A DNA stretch of 64,000 nucleotides from Verrucomicrobiia bacterium (GTDB lineage: Bacteria; Verrucomicrobiota; Verrucomicrobiia; Limisphaerales; DASXHY01), in NCBI GenBank assembly GCA_035629175.1, contig DASPIL010000018.1:1-64000 (forward strand), given 5' to 3'. The notes under the pieces were generated by a model, which was not told the origin of the DNA, did not search any database, and saw only the letters and a list, made by a program, of their open reading frames with translations. Position 1 is the first letter of the stretch. Every line of letters begins with the position of its first letter. Of this stretch, positions 25,222 through 33,679 are shown piece after piece. The position numbers and the translations under genes were made by a program.

Positions 25222-25330
25222 CGACATTCCGGAACGCTTATCCCAAAGTTATTAACAGTTCCGAGGAGCGGGTGGTAAAAAGCTGCGGGTAAGACCCCAA
25301 AACCCAGAGACCGTTCTGCCCTCCGCCGCT

Positions 25331-25385
25331 CTGCCCTTTGCCCTTTGCCCTTTGCCCTTTGCCATTTGCCATTTGCCATTCTCCG
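25331..25385 (+). repeat. Heptanucleotide tandem repeat upstream of queA
   Basis: About seven consecutive units of a 7-base repeat: four of TGCCCTT followed by three of TGCCATT, ending 26 bases before the queA ATG. On the plus strand the tract stays open in two reading frames, which artificially extends the queA frame. Slippage in such tracts could change the distance between promoter and start codon. Confidence 0.9.
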
Positions 25386-25410
25386 CCAGCAGCCTTTACC
25401 GTCCCGACGG

Positions 25411-26484
25411 ATGCGCACTGCGGATTTCGATTACCATCTGCCGCCCGAATTGATCGCCCAGGAACCCCCGCCCGAGCGCGATCAAGCCCGTCTCCTGCAG
25501 TTGCAGCGAAATCCGGAGGCGATCAATCACGGCGCAATCCGCGATTTCCCGCGATTTCTGCAGCCCGGTGACGTTATCGTTCTCAACAATTCAAAGGTTT
25601 TCCCCGCCCGCCTGCGTGGGCGCAACAAGGAAAGTGGCGGGGCTTTCGAAATCCTCTTGATCGAGGAGAACGCCCGGAACGACTGGTGGGTGATGCTCCG
25701 CCCGGGGCGCCGGGGCAGCCTCGGGACCGAAATCATCCTCCACGACACCACACCCCGCCCCACTTCCCTTTCCGCCCGAGTTGTGGAAATAAACGCAGAG
25801 GGCCATCGGCGCATGGTCTTCTCAGCCGCCGAAAACATTGCTGACATCGCGGAGAAAATCGGCGAAGCCCCCCTGCCGCCCTACATTCATCGCAAGAATG
25901 GCAGCGAGGCGGATGATCGGGAACGCTACCAAACGGTCTTCGCGAACGCCCGGGGCTCCGTTGCCGCGCCGACCGCAGGACTTCATTTTACCCAGGAATT
26001 GCTCTCGAACATTCGGCGGCGCGGCGTGGAAATTGCCTTTGTGACCCTGCACGTCGGTCTCGGAACTTTCGCGCCCGTGAAATCTGATCTCGTTTCAGAA
26101 CATCAAATGCACGAGGAGCGTTACGTTGTCAGCGACGCCACCGCCGCCGCCGTCAGCGCCGCCAGAGAACGCGGCAGCCGAATCGTTGCGGTTGGCACCA
26201 CCTCCCTGCGCGTGCTCGAAAGTGTCGCTGCTGCAAACGACGGAAAACTTGCAGGCGGATCGGGCCGCACACGCATCTTCATTCATCCGCCATACCGCTT
26301 TCAAATCGCGAATGCGTTGCTCACGAATTTCCATCTGCCACGCTCAACGTTGTTGATGTTGGTCAGCGCATTCGCGGCGCCAGGTGAAACGCGCGGCCGC
26401 GATCTGGTTTTGCGCGCGTACACTGAAGCGATCAAGGAACGCTATCGTTTTTTCAGTTTTGGCGATGCCATGTTCATTCAATGA
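25411..26484 (+). CDS. queA: S-adenosylmethionine:tRNA ribosyltransferase-isomerase
   Basis: 357 residues from the ATG at 25411 (M-R-T-A-D-F-D-Y-H-L-P-P-E-L-I-A-Q). Upstream in-frame starts lie in a heptamer repeat and were rejected. D-F-D-Y-x-L-P-x-x-L-I-A-Q-x-P, V-I-V-L-N-N-S-K-V-F-P-A-R-L, A-P-T-A-G-L-H-F-T and H-V-G-L-G-T-F-A-P-V-K are QueA signatures; T-N-F-H-L-P-R-S-T-L-L-M-L-V-S lies near the end. It makes epoxyqueuosine at position 34 of GUN-anticodon tRNAs. No other queuosine gene is in the window. It is followed after 40 bases by the RibD-like gene. Confidence 0.97.
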   Translation: MRTADFDYHLPPELIAQEPPPERDQARLLQLQRNPEAINHGAIRDFPRFLQPGDVIVLNNSKVFPARLRGRNKESGGAFEILLIEENARNDWWVMLRPGRRGSLGTEIILHDTTPRPTSLSARVVEINAEGHRRMVFSAAENIADIAEKIGEAPLPPYIHRKNGSEADDRERYQTVFANARGSVAAPTAGLHFTQELLSNIRRRGVEIAFVTLHVGLGTFAPVKSDLVSEHQMHEERYVVSDATAAAVSAARERGSRIVAVGTTSLRVLESVAAANDGKLAGGSGRTRIFIHPPYRFQIANALLTNFHLPRSTLLMLVSAFAAPGETRGRDLVLRAYTEAIKERYRFFSFGDAMFIQ

Positions 26485-26524
26485 CGTGCAAGAAAACTCG
26501 CATCCCGATCTTGAAGACCAATCG

Positions 26525-27235
26525 ATGAAACCGTTCGTGTTCATCAACATGGCGATGACTGCGGATGGGAAGATCGCGACCGCCAATCGCGCGATCTCCT
26601 CGTTCGGCAGCAAGGACGATCAGGATCACCTTCTCGAATTGCGCGCAACGGCCGATGCCGTCATGGCTGGCGCGCGGACTGTCGACTCAGCTGACGTGAA
26701 CATGGGCCCCGGACCTGCGAGATTTCGCGCGATGCGAATCAAACGCGGGCTCGCAGAATACAACCTTCGCATCATCGTGAGCCGCTCAGGGTCGATCAAT
26801 CCCGGCGCTGCAATCTTCAAGCATCCCTTTTCGCCCATCCTGATTCTCACCACGGATGCCGCACCGAAATCCAGGGTGAAGAAGCTGCGTGACCTGGCGG
26901 ATAAGGTTGAATCGTTCGGCGATCGGGAAATCGACTTTCCTGCTGCACTGGCGTGGCTGCACAAGCAATGGGGCGTCAAGCGTCTGCTCTGCGAAGGAGG
27001 GGGTGAATTGAACGACGCGGTTGTTCGCGCGGGCCTGGTGGATGAAATACATCTGACTGTCTGCCCGTTCATCTTTGCTGGCCGCGAGGCACCGACGATC
27101 GCTGATGGTGCGGGAGTTTCGAACCTTGCCAGTGCTGCGCAGTTCGAGTTGAAGAGCCGTCGCCGCGTCGGGGCGGAAATGTTTCTCGTTTATCGCGCCC
27201 GCGTCGCATTGCGGCCCCCGAACTCAGTTGCGTGA
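26525..27235 (+). CDS. RibD C-terminal-type reductase (dihydrofolate reductase fold)
   Basis: 236 residues from the ATG at 26525 (M-K-P-F-V-F-I-N-M-A-M-T-A-D-G-K-I-A). The family NADPH-binding fold is seen in M-A-G-A-R-T-V near residue 47 and C-E-G-G-G-E-L-N near 157, where the GG pair binds cofactor; V-D-E-I-H-L-T-V-C-P follows. Members reduce the ribose of the 5-amino-6-ribosylaminopyrimidine phosphate in riboflavin synthesis. The N-terminal deaminase half of bifunctional RibD is absent, so a partner deaminase elsewhere or a different substrate is possible. Its stop overlaps the end of the converging TPR gene by 12 bases. Confidence 0.85.
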   Translation: MKPFVFINMAMTADGKIATANRAISSFGSKDDQDHLLELRATADAVMAGARTVDSADVNMGPGPARFRAMRIKRGLAEYNLRIIVSRSGSINPGAAIFKHPFSPILILTTDAAPKSRVKKLRDLADKVESFGDREIDFPAALAWLHKQWGVKRLLCEGGGELNDAVVRAGLVDEIHLTVCPFIFAGREAPTIADGAGVSNLASAAQFELKSRRRVGAEMFLVYRARVALRPPNSVA

Positions 27236-29677
27236 TTGCAGGGCACGCAGATGCTGCCGCGCCACGGCGTTGTTCGGCGCGCGTCGCAAAACCTCCTCAA
27301 ACTCGGCTGCAGCTTCCTCACGCTTCCCCTGGTTCATCAGCGCAGTTCCCAAATTGATTCGCGCCTCGACCAACTCGGGCATGAGGCGCACGGCCGCCCG
27401 GAATTCCTCAACCGCCGCCTCTGCTTTGCCTTCCCGCCCCAGGGCAAGCCCGTGCAAAAAGCGCGCTGTTACAAGATCTGGTTTCAGCCGAACCGCATCT
27501 GCATAATACTGCGCGGCTTCCGTCCGCTTCCCCAGCTTCTCCAGGTTCTGGCCCGCTTCAATCCGCAGGGCTGCATCGCCAGGACTCAGCATCACGGCGT
27601 CCGCATAGTTGGTCGCCGCGGCAGCGAGCCATCCGCGCCCCTGGCAAAATCGAGCGAGGGTGGCGAGCTCGGAACCGCGGCGGATCCGATGCCGCAGCGC
27701 CTTTTGAAAACATTCCTCCGCACGATTGGTTTGGCCCGCTGACTCATACAGCTGGCCCAAACCCAGCCACGCGGTTCCGAATGCGGGCTTAATTCGCACA
27801 GCCCGCTGATACTCTTCAATCGCTTCCTCCCTGCGATCGAGTTTGGCAAGCGCTTGCGCCAGGTTTTGCAGGGCCCAGACATCCTGCGGTTCCCATGCGA
27901 ACGCCTGGCGAAACGCGTCAACTGCCGCTTCGAACTTCTGCTGCTGCGCGCGCGCGAACCCCAGCTGCGACCACGCTTCCGGGTTGCTGGGCCACAATTG
28001 GGCCGCCCGTTCGGAGGCATCTGCAGCGAGCGCGGCATCGTTGTTTTGCAAACGCAGAGCCGCCGCCTGCAGCCAGAGCCACGCGTCTTTCGGCGCCCCT
28101 TCAAGCGCAGTTTCGGTCTGCTTCAATGCCGCGGCCAGCCGTTCAGCTGAAAGGCTCGCCTGCTCCATCCGCGCGGCGAGCCGCTGCGATTCGACCGCGT
28201 ACGTCGACTGCTGGTTGAAGGGCGCGTCACTGAGGCGGTTCAGCATGTCTGACAACGCGGAATGGCGAGTGAATTCATTGTATCCCAAACGATTCGCACA
28301 GTCCGACAGGCCCGGCCATTTTCCAGGAACCGCACCCTCGCGCACGCTTGCGGGGAGCAAGGCCTCGATCTCCTTCACGATGGTTTCGGCGAGCAGGTAA
28401 TTGCCCTCAAACGTAAGATGCACGTGCTCGTAAAACAGCTCGTGTCCGGGAACACCACCGCCACTCGCTGAAGCAAACGCGCGTTCAGCGTCCGCAAGCG
28501 CAACACGATTGTCCGCCGCGACCCTGCGCGTGATCTCGTTCAACCTGGAATCACAACGAAAGCGCAAGGTGTCCAAATCGCGCGCAGCAGAAAAGTAAGC
28601 TGCGGCGTCGGGTCGATTCAGTTCCAGCGCGCAGGTTCCGGCCCGGAATTGCAGTTCAGCGATTGTTGGATCCTTCTCGATCGCCGTCTTGAAATGATCG
28701 AACGCCGCCTGGTGTTGCCCCGCGGCGTGTGCCGCCGAGCCCTGCTCCAGGAGATCGCGCAATTCCTTCGAAGAACCTTCGCCTGCACTTCCCTGCTTCG
28801 ATGCGAACGGAGCCGAATCGCGCAGGTTGACTGCAACGGTGCTGACTACAGTCTTCACGCCGGCCCGCTCGCCCGAGCGGATGATTGTGGAAAGGTTCTT
28901 TTCGAAGTTGCGATACACACGTTCCATGCGCTGGTCATCAGCCCCAACCTGTTGATCGAGAAACATGGTCATCCCGCCCCACTCTCCCTTTCCAGGTGGC
29001 GATTCCTGAAGCCGCTGCCTCAACGTATCGAGCGCCTGGCCAACGCGGGTTGCCTTCAATGCGATGCTGCTTCGAATCAGCGGCAATGGTGGCACTTGCG
29101 GGCCGAACACAGTTCCCGCTCCAAACGGCCCCACCACTTCGTTGTTGCCCATGTAAACCACCCAGATGTCCGCGTCCACATCCGCGCAATCACTCGCGAT
29201 GGGGACTATCACGTGTGAGTTGATGCCAGTCATCGCGGTGTTGATGACCTCGAATCGCGTGTGCGGATAACGGCCGCTCAACAGGGCTTCAATGCAACGG
29301 CTCACGCTGAATCGCGGCTGTGGATCGCCGAACGCCGCCGATTCCCCAAACACGAAGATGCGGATCGTCTTGGAATCCTTTTGTTCCGAGATCCAGAGAG
29401 GCTGCGGCGTGCGGGCCATTCGTTCGCCAAAAAATCGCCAGCCAAACCGGCTGTTCTGCACGAGCTTCACGCCTTCGCCGGTTTTTTTTCGAACCAGAAA
29501 GCTTGTTGGATAGCCAAAACCAATTGCCCGAAGAACCATTTCCACGACCAGGAGGAGCAGCAAGGGCACGGCGAACATCACGATAATTCGCGCCAGCCAA
29601 AGCCGGCGGCGCGAGCGCGGCGCTTGCGCTTCGATCGGGTTTGCGGCGGCCGAGAATTTCGATTGGCGTTTTTTCAT
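27224..29677 (-). CDS. Membrane-anchored SGNH-hydrolase-like/TPR protein
   Basis: 817 residues. Basic N-terminus and one membrane helix (about 28-50). Residues 105-430 resemble an SGNH hydrolase: V-F-G-E-S-A-A-F-G-D (Ser113 in a GES rather than GDS block), Y-M-G-N-N-E (block III Asn) and H-V-H-L-T-F-E-G-N-Y (block V His). Two TPR-like motifs sit inside the hydrolase at about 310-360. From about 520 to the end, eight or so TPR units follow (A-W-S-Q-L-G-F-A-R-A-Q and so on). SGNH proteins act as esterases or acyltransferases on envelope glycans; the TPR part would hold partners. It overlaps the upstream kinase gene by 4 bases (ATGA), suggesting a shared complex. Confidence 0.85.
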   Translation of the reverse strand: MKKRQSKFSAAANPIEAQAPRSRRRLWLARIIVMFAVPLLLLLVVEMVLRAIGFGYPTSFLVRKKTGEGVKLVQNSRFGWRFFGERMARTPQPLWISEQKDSKTIRIFVFGESAAFGDPQPRFSVSRCIEALLSGRYPHTRFEVINTAMTGINSHVIVPIASDCADVDADIWVVYMGNNEVVGPFGAGTVFGPQVPPLPLIRSSIALKATRVGQALDTLRQRLQESPPGKGEWGGMTMFLDQQVGADDQRMERVYRNFEKNLSTIIRSGERAGVKTVVSTVAVNLRDSAPFASKQGSAGEGSSKELRDLLEQGSAAHAAGQHQAAFDHFKTAIEKDPTIAELQFRAGTCALELNRPDAAAYFSAARDLDTLRFRCDSRLNEITRRVAADNRVALADAERAFASASGGGVPGHELFYEHVHLTFEGNYLLAETIVKEIEALLPASVREGAVPGKWPGLSDCANRLGYNEFTRHSALSDMLNRLSDAPFNQQSTYAVESQRLAARMEQASLSAERLAAALKQTETALEGAPKDAWLWLQAAALRLQNNDAALAADASERAAQLWPSNPEAWSQLGFARAQQQKFEAAVDAFRQAFAWEPQDVWALQNLAQALAKLDRREEAIEEYQRAVRIKPAFGTAWLGLGQLYESAGQTNRAEECFQKALRHRIRRGSELATLARFCQGRGWLAAAATNYADAVMLSPGDAALRIEAGQNLEKLGKRTEAAQYYADAVRLKPDLVTARFLHGLALGREGKAEAAVEEFRAAVRLMPELVEARINLGTALMNQGKREEAAAEFEEVLRRAPNNAVARQHLRALQSRN

Positions 29678-31923
29678 TCAGCAGACACGCGTGGCTCGAG
29701 CGCGGCGGATGGCTTCTGCAACATGGAGTGCGCCTCGCGCAGGAGATCGCGCGCAAACAACCAGTCGAACCAGAATCCTTCGTCGCGGCTGCCAGCGTCC
29801 AGTGATGACTCGAACCGCGTCGAAATGATCCGTTCCGCATTGGAGAATTCGGCCTGCGCGGATTCGTGCTGCCCGGCCCGATGCCGCAGCAGCACCAGCA
29901 GCGCGCGCGCAGTGGCGCTGCGCACTTCGTTGTGGTCGGAACATGCCAGCGCCTTGAGGCACCATTTCTCGGCACGGGCGAAATTGCCGCGGCGATATTC
30001 AAAAAGCCCAAGCGAGACCGAAGCCCACGCCGTGCGGAACGAATCTTCATACGTCCGCATTTCCGAGTTGGAGAAAGTCCGATCCGCAAAATCGGCAAGC
30101 GGTTCCAAAGCGGACATCACCACGTCGTCGGGAGGGAAGAGCAGGCTGATCTTCAAAATCCGCTCCGCCGCCACCGCGCTCGCCGTCCCGCCAAAACGTT
30201 CAATCGCACCCATGCGAAACCGGTTGTAGGCCGCCGTATCCTTCAACTCGACCAGCGCAGATCCGCACCCCAGGTAATCCAGGGTGGAAACATCCCAGCC
30301 ATCGAGCTGGTTCACCTGCAGCAGAACCGTGTAACGCTGGGCCGCGTTGCGCCAGTCACCCTTCATCGCATGCCACTCTGCCAGCGCGCGAAAAACCGAG
30401 GCGCCTTCCATCGTCACAGGAGTCAGCGGAATCTCCGCGATGACCCTGTCGGCCTCTGCAAAGCGATCCTTGCCCATCAGCGCCGCCGCCTGCGTGATTT
30501 TCTCCCGCGCTTCGGCCTGCCGCCGCGCTAGTGTTTCCGTTACCCGCGCCCGCTCGGCACGCTGCTCCGCCTCCACCGCAATCCGCCGCGCTTCGCGTTC
30601 CTTCAGGAAGAGAATCAATGATGTGCTGAACCCGGCGATCAAAGCCGCAGCCACGGCGGCTGCCGCGCCGCACACCACCTTGTTCCGTCGCACAAGTTTC
30701 TGAAACCGATACAGGCGGCTTGGGGGACGCGCCGCAACGGGCTCGTGCTGGAGGTAACGTTGAATGTCCATTGCCAGCCCATTCGCCGTTTCGTACCGCC
30801 GCGAACGATCTTTCTCGAGCGCCTTCATCACGATCCAGTCCAGATCGCCCTTGAGCAAGGAGATGAGCTTGGGCGGCTCCGCCTGGCGTTCACGCGCGGT
30901 CGTCAATAACTCCTGCCCCTGCATGGTCGTCACCATCGTCGACGGCCGTTGCGGCTCCCGCTCGCGCAACGTTCGGCGCATTTCATCGAACCCCGACTGC
31001 ATCAGCTTCGCGGGATCGAAAGGCGTCTTGCCCGTGAGCAATTCATAGAGCAACACACCGAGGCTGTAGATGTCGCTGCGGGTGTCAATGTCCAGCCCGC
31101 TCATCTCCGCCTGCTCCGGGCTCATGTAAGCGGGCGTGCCGATGAACTGCTCGTACGCCGTGAACAGCGTCTTGTCTGTCAGCCGCATCTCCGTCGCCTT
31201 CGCAATACCGAAGTCGATCACCTTCGGCACAGGCACGCCGTCATGCAATGTCACAAGAACGTTGGACGGCTTGATGTCGCGATGAATGATCCCTTTTTGA
31301 TGGGCATGCTGGATGGCCTGGCAAATCTGGATGAAGAGATGCAGACGCTGGCTCGTGTCCTGATGCGCCTGATTGCAATAATCCGTGATCTTGAGCCCGC
31401 GGACCAATTCCATCACGAAATAAGGACGGCCTGTCTCCGTCGCCCCGGCGTCAAGCACCCGGGCGATGTTCGGATGATCCATGAGGGCGAGCGCCTGGCG
31501 TTCGGCTTCGAACCGGGCGATCACGCTCTTGGTATCCATTCCGAGCTTGATGATCTTGAGCGCCACGCGGCGGCGCACCGGCACCTCCTGTTCCGCCATG
31601 TAAACCACGCCGCACCCGCCCTCGCCAATCCGCTGCAACAGCTTGTAACGCCCTATGCGCGAGCCCGGGCCTTCACTAACCCGCGACTCGCCCAGCCCGT
31701 CGGCAGACGTTTTCGATACGGCCGCTGCGCTTTCCGCAACTGGCGCGGCATCGTCGAAAAATGCATTCGCCGCCGCAGCGGCCTCCAGCAATGAATCGAT
31801 CCGCTTCCGCAACGCATCGTCGCCGAGGCACGCCTGGTCGAGAAAGGCACGTTGCGACCCGATGCTGTCGAGCCTGCGTGCTGCGTCGAACAAGGCTTCT
31901 TCCCGCTCTCGCGTTCGCGTCAT
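29674..31923 (-). CDS. PknB-like transmembrane Ser/Thr protein kinase
   Basis: 749 residues. A leader of about 90 residues precedes the kinase domain (about 92-370). The glycine loop is I-G-E-G-G-C-G-V-V-Y, the Lys is in V-A-L-K-I-I-K, the catalytic loop is H-R-D-I-K-P-S-N-V and the metal Asp is in D-F-G-I-A-K; G-T-P-A-Y-M-S-P-E-Q lies in the activation segment. All catalytic residues are present. One membrane helix (about 427-447, A-A-A-V-A-A-A-L-I-A-G-F) separates it from a 300-residue, mostly helical, TPR-like sensor. This is the typical PVC-type kinase. The ECF sigma gene lies 48 bases upstream, and the SGNH/TPR gene overlaps downstream. Confidence 0.95.
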   Translation of the reverse strand: MTRTREREEALFDAARRLDSIGSQRAFLDQACLGDDALRKRIDSLLEAAAAANAFFDDAAPVAESAAAVSKTSADGLGESRVSEGPGSRIGRYKLLQRIGEGGCGVVYMAEQEVPVRRRVALKIIKLGMDTKSVIARFEAERQALALMDHPNIARVLDAGATETGRPYFVMELVRGLKITDYCNQAHQDTSQRLHLFIQICQAIQHAHQKGIIHRDIKPSNVLVTLHDGVPVPKVIDFGIAKATEMRLTDKTLFTAYEQFIGTPAYMSPEQAEMSGLDIDTRSDIYSLGVLLYELLTGKTPFDPAKLMQSGFDEMRRTLREREPQRPSTMVTTMQGQELLTTARERQAEPPKLISLLKGDLDWIVMKALEKDRSRRYETANGLAMDIQRYLQHEPVAARPPSRLYRFQKLVRRNKVVCGAAAAVAAALIAGFSTSLILFLKEREARRIAVEAEQRAERARVTETLARRQAEAREKITQAAALMGKDRFAEADRVIAEIPLTPVTMEGASVFRALAEWHAMKGDWRNAAQRYTVLLQVNQLDGWDVSTLDYLGCGSALVELKDTAAYNRFRMGAIERFGGTASAVAAERILKISLLFPPDDVVMSALEPLADFADRTFSNSEMRTYEDSFRTAWASVSLGLFEYRRGNFARAEKWCLKALACSDHNEVRSATARALLVLLRHRAGQHESAQAEFSNAERIISTRFESSLDAGSRDEGFWFDWLFARDLLREAHSMLQKPSAALEPRVSAE

Positions 31924-31971
31924 GCGTCAATGGTTGTCATCGGATTCTTCCAAGTTCACTCCAGTCCGCCC

Positions 31972-32529
31972 TTACTCCTGCGCCCGGATCGAATGGTAAA
32001 TCCACGCCTTTGCATACGCCCATTGGCGTTCAACAGTGCGTTCGGTCACTCCCAGGCTTTCCGCCACTTCCTGGTTGGTGAGGCCTGCGAAAAATTTCAT
32101 CACGACCACCTTCGCGCGATCGGGATCTTCCGCCCGCAATTTTTCAAGGGCTTCGTCAATAAGGAGAACCTTGTCGTCCGGAGTCGATTCAGCGAGGTCG
32201 ATGGAATCAATGTCGAGCCGGGCCAGCCCGCCGCCGCGCTTCAGCCGTGACTTTCTCCGCGCGTTCTCGATCAATATCCGGCGCATGGCTTCGGCGGCCG
32301 CGGAAAAAAAGTGTGCGCGGTTTTGCCATGAATGTCCGCCATCGGCGACCAGTCGCAGCCAGGCTTCGTGAACAAGCGCGGTGGGTTGGAGCGTCTGTCC
32401 CGCAGCTTCATGCGCCATGCGGGCGACCGCAAGGCGGCGCAACTCCTCGTAGACCAACGGAAGCAAGTCATTCGCCGCCTTCCCTTCTCCCCGGCCGATC
32501 GCCTGCAGAACCTGGGTGATGTCGCTCAT
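31972..32529 (-). CDS. ECF-type RNA polymerase sigma factor (TIGR02999-like)
   Basis: 185 residues. Region 2 covers about 15-85 (L-L-P-L-V-Y-E-E-L-R-R-L-A, then R-A-H-F-F-S-A-A-A-E-A-M-R-R-I-L). Region 4 covers about 125-180 (F-F-A-G-L-T-N-Q-E-V-A-E-S-L-G-V-T-E-R-T-V-E-R-Q-W), with a clear helix-turn-helix. The A-L-V-H-E-A-W-L-R-L motif is typical of the ECF family that PVC and Acidobacteria encode beside Ser/Thr kinases rather than with an anti-sigma factor. No anti-sigma gene is adjacent, so control by the downstream kinase is likely (inference from this family context). It would direct RNA polymerase to unknown promoters. Confidence 0.93.
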   Translation of the reverse strand: MSDITQVLQAIGRGEGKAANDLLPLVYEELRRLAVARMAHEAAGQTLQPTALVHEAWLRLVADGGHSWQNRAHFFSAAAEAMRRILIENARRKSRLKRGGGLARLDIDSIDLAESTPDDKVLLIDEALEKLRAEDPDRAKVVVMKFFAGLTNQEVAESLGVTERTVERQWAYAKAWIYHSIRAQE

Positions 32530-32695
32530 GCAAATGGAACTTGTCGGCGAGATCGTAACAGGAACCGGGGAAAAAGTGCAAAGCGAGAAAGCCCGCGCCG
32601 ATGGCTTCTAATCTCCGCACAACCAGCCGCTCTGGGCGGCGATTGGAAAGACAGGTCTAAAGAGTCGGACCTCTTTGCCACGAACACCTGCCGTG

Positions 32696-33679
32696 TCAGG
32701 TCCCTTCGTACAGGCGCGCCACCTCAAGCAGCAGCTTCTCGAGCAACTGATAGTATTCGTCCTCGGCCATCGCGCTCTTCCGCTCACGCAATGCATTCAA
32801 TTCACTTTCCAGAAAGTCCCGCCGTGCGCGCTGCCCGGATGTCAATTGCCTTTCTTCCGTGCCACGCACCAGGTTCAGCTGATGCGCGCGGAGGCCATCG
32901 ATCGCCTTTCCCGTTTCGGGCTTCTTCACCGCGCGCACGCCGACAAACCATTCCGCTGGCGTCCCCAGCCTGTCACCGTTGTCATCCAACAACGCATGCT
33001 CCGTCGCCAGACGCCCCGCCTCCCGATAAAACTGGTCGACCTGGCGCGACGCCATCAAATACGCCTCGAGAAGAGATGTCTGCCCATCCTTGTCGAGATC
33101 GGCCTCAGGATCTGCAACCGCCTTCGCGAAGTAATCACCGAAACGCGTCACATTTAATTCGTAGCCGCTGCGCGTCGCCGTGATGATCACCCTTCCCGGG
33201 CCCGACAACGCATTCAGAAAAGGTCCGCTCGCCGACGCGCAATTGATAACCGCAAGCGGACGCTGTGTGGCCTTCAAATGGCTGGCGAGCTCGTCCGCAG
33301 AAAGATCGGGGCCGCGCAAATTGAACTTCGCCACCTTGCCATCGAACGTACCATGACCAATCAACACCACCCAGAGTTCCCCATCGCCGATAGACTCATT
33401 CGTCAACGCAGTCAGAAACAGGGACCGATCCACCACGGCATTGTTCGTCTGCTCGCCGATGATCGAAATCTTGAACCCTCCTTTCGCCGCGGCAGCCTTC
33501 CACAGTTCCGCCGATTCCCCGAATTGCCTGCCCCATTCCTCCTCCCCGGGCGCACCCACCACAAGGATCAATGTTCGGTTCTCATTCGTTTGCGCAAATC
33601 CGCATGAGGCCGACAGCATCAAGCAGCCAAGGACAACGCACCAGCGCACGGCATGGAAACCGAACGTCTTCAAGGCCAT
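32696..33679 (-). CDS. Secreted caspase-like (clan CD) cysteine peptidase
   Basis: 327 residues from the ATG at 33679; an ATG at 33703 adds 8 residues and a larger overlap. A signal peptide is visible (R-W-C-V-V-L-G-C-L-M-L-S-A-S-C-G-F-A-Q, residues 12-30). The catalytic dyad of clan CD peptidases is apparent: W-V-V-L-I-G-H-G (His109) at one strand end and L-A-V-I-N-C-A-S-A-S-G (Cys147) at the next, each after hydrophobic beta strands as in caspase/legumain folds. The motif D-P-E-A-D-L-D-K-D-G could bind calcium. The C-terminal 100 residues are charged and helical. It is the last gene of the MoxR operon and overlaps the VWA gene by 10 bases. Target unknown. Confidence 0.72.
   Translation of the reverse strand: MALKTFGFHAVRWCVVLGCLMLSASCGFAQTNENRTLILVVGAPGEEEWGRQFGESAELWKAAAAKGGFKISIIGEQTNNAVVDRSLFLTALTNESIGDGELWVVLIGHGTFDGKVAKFNLRGPDLSADELASHLKATQRPLAVINCASASGPFLNALSGPGRVIITATRSGYELNVTRFGDYFAKAVADPEADLDKDGQTSLLEAYLMASRQVDQFYREAGRLATEHALLDDNGDRLGTPAEWFVGVRAVKKPETGKAIDGLRAHQLNLVRGTEERQLTSGQRARRDFLESELNALRERKSAMAEDEYYQLLEKLLLEVARLYEGT

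Noticed and set aside
25338-25410. An N-terminally extended queA starting in the heptamer repeat
   Set aside because: The extension is made only of repeat-derived residues, and the family start matches the ATG at 25411.
32530-32695. An anti-sigma gene next to the ECF sigma factor
   Set aside because: The 166-base gap upstream has no usable frame, and the downstream gene is a full kinase, not a zinc-binding anti-sigma protein.
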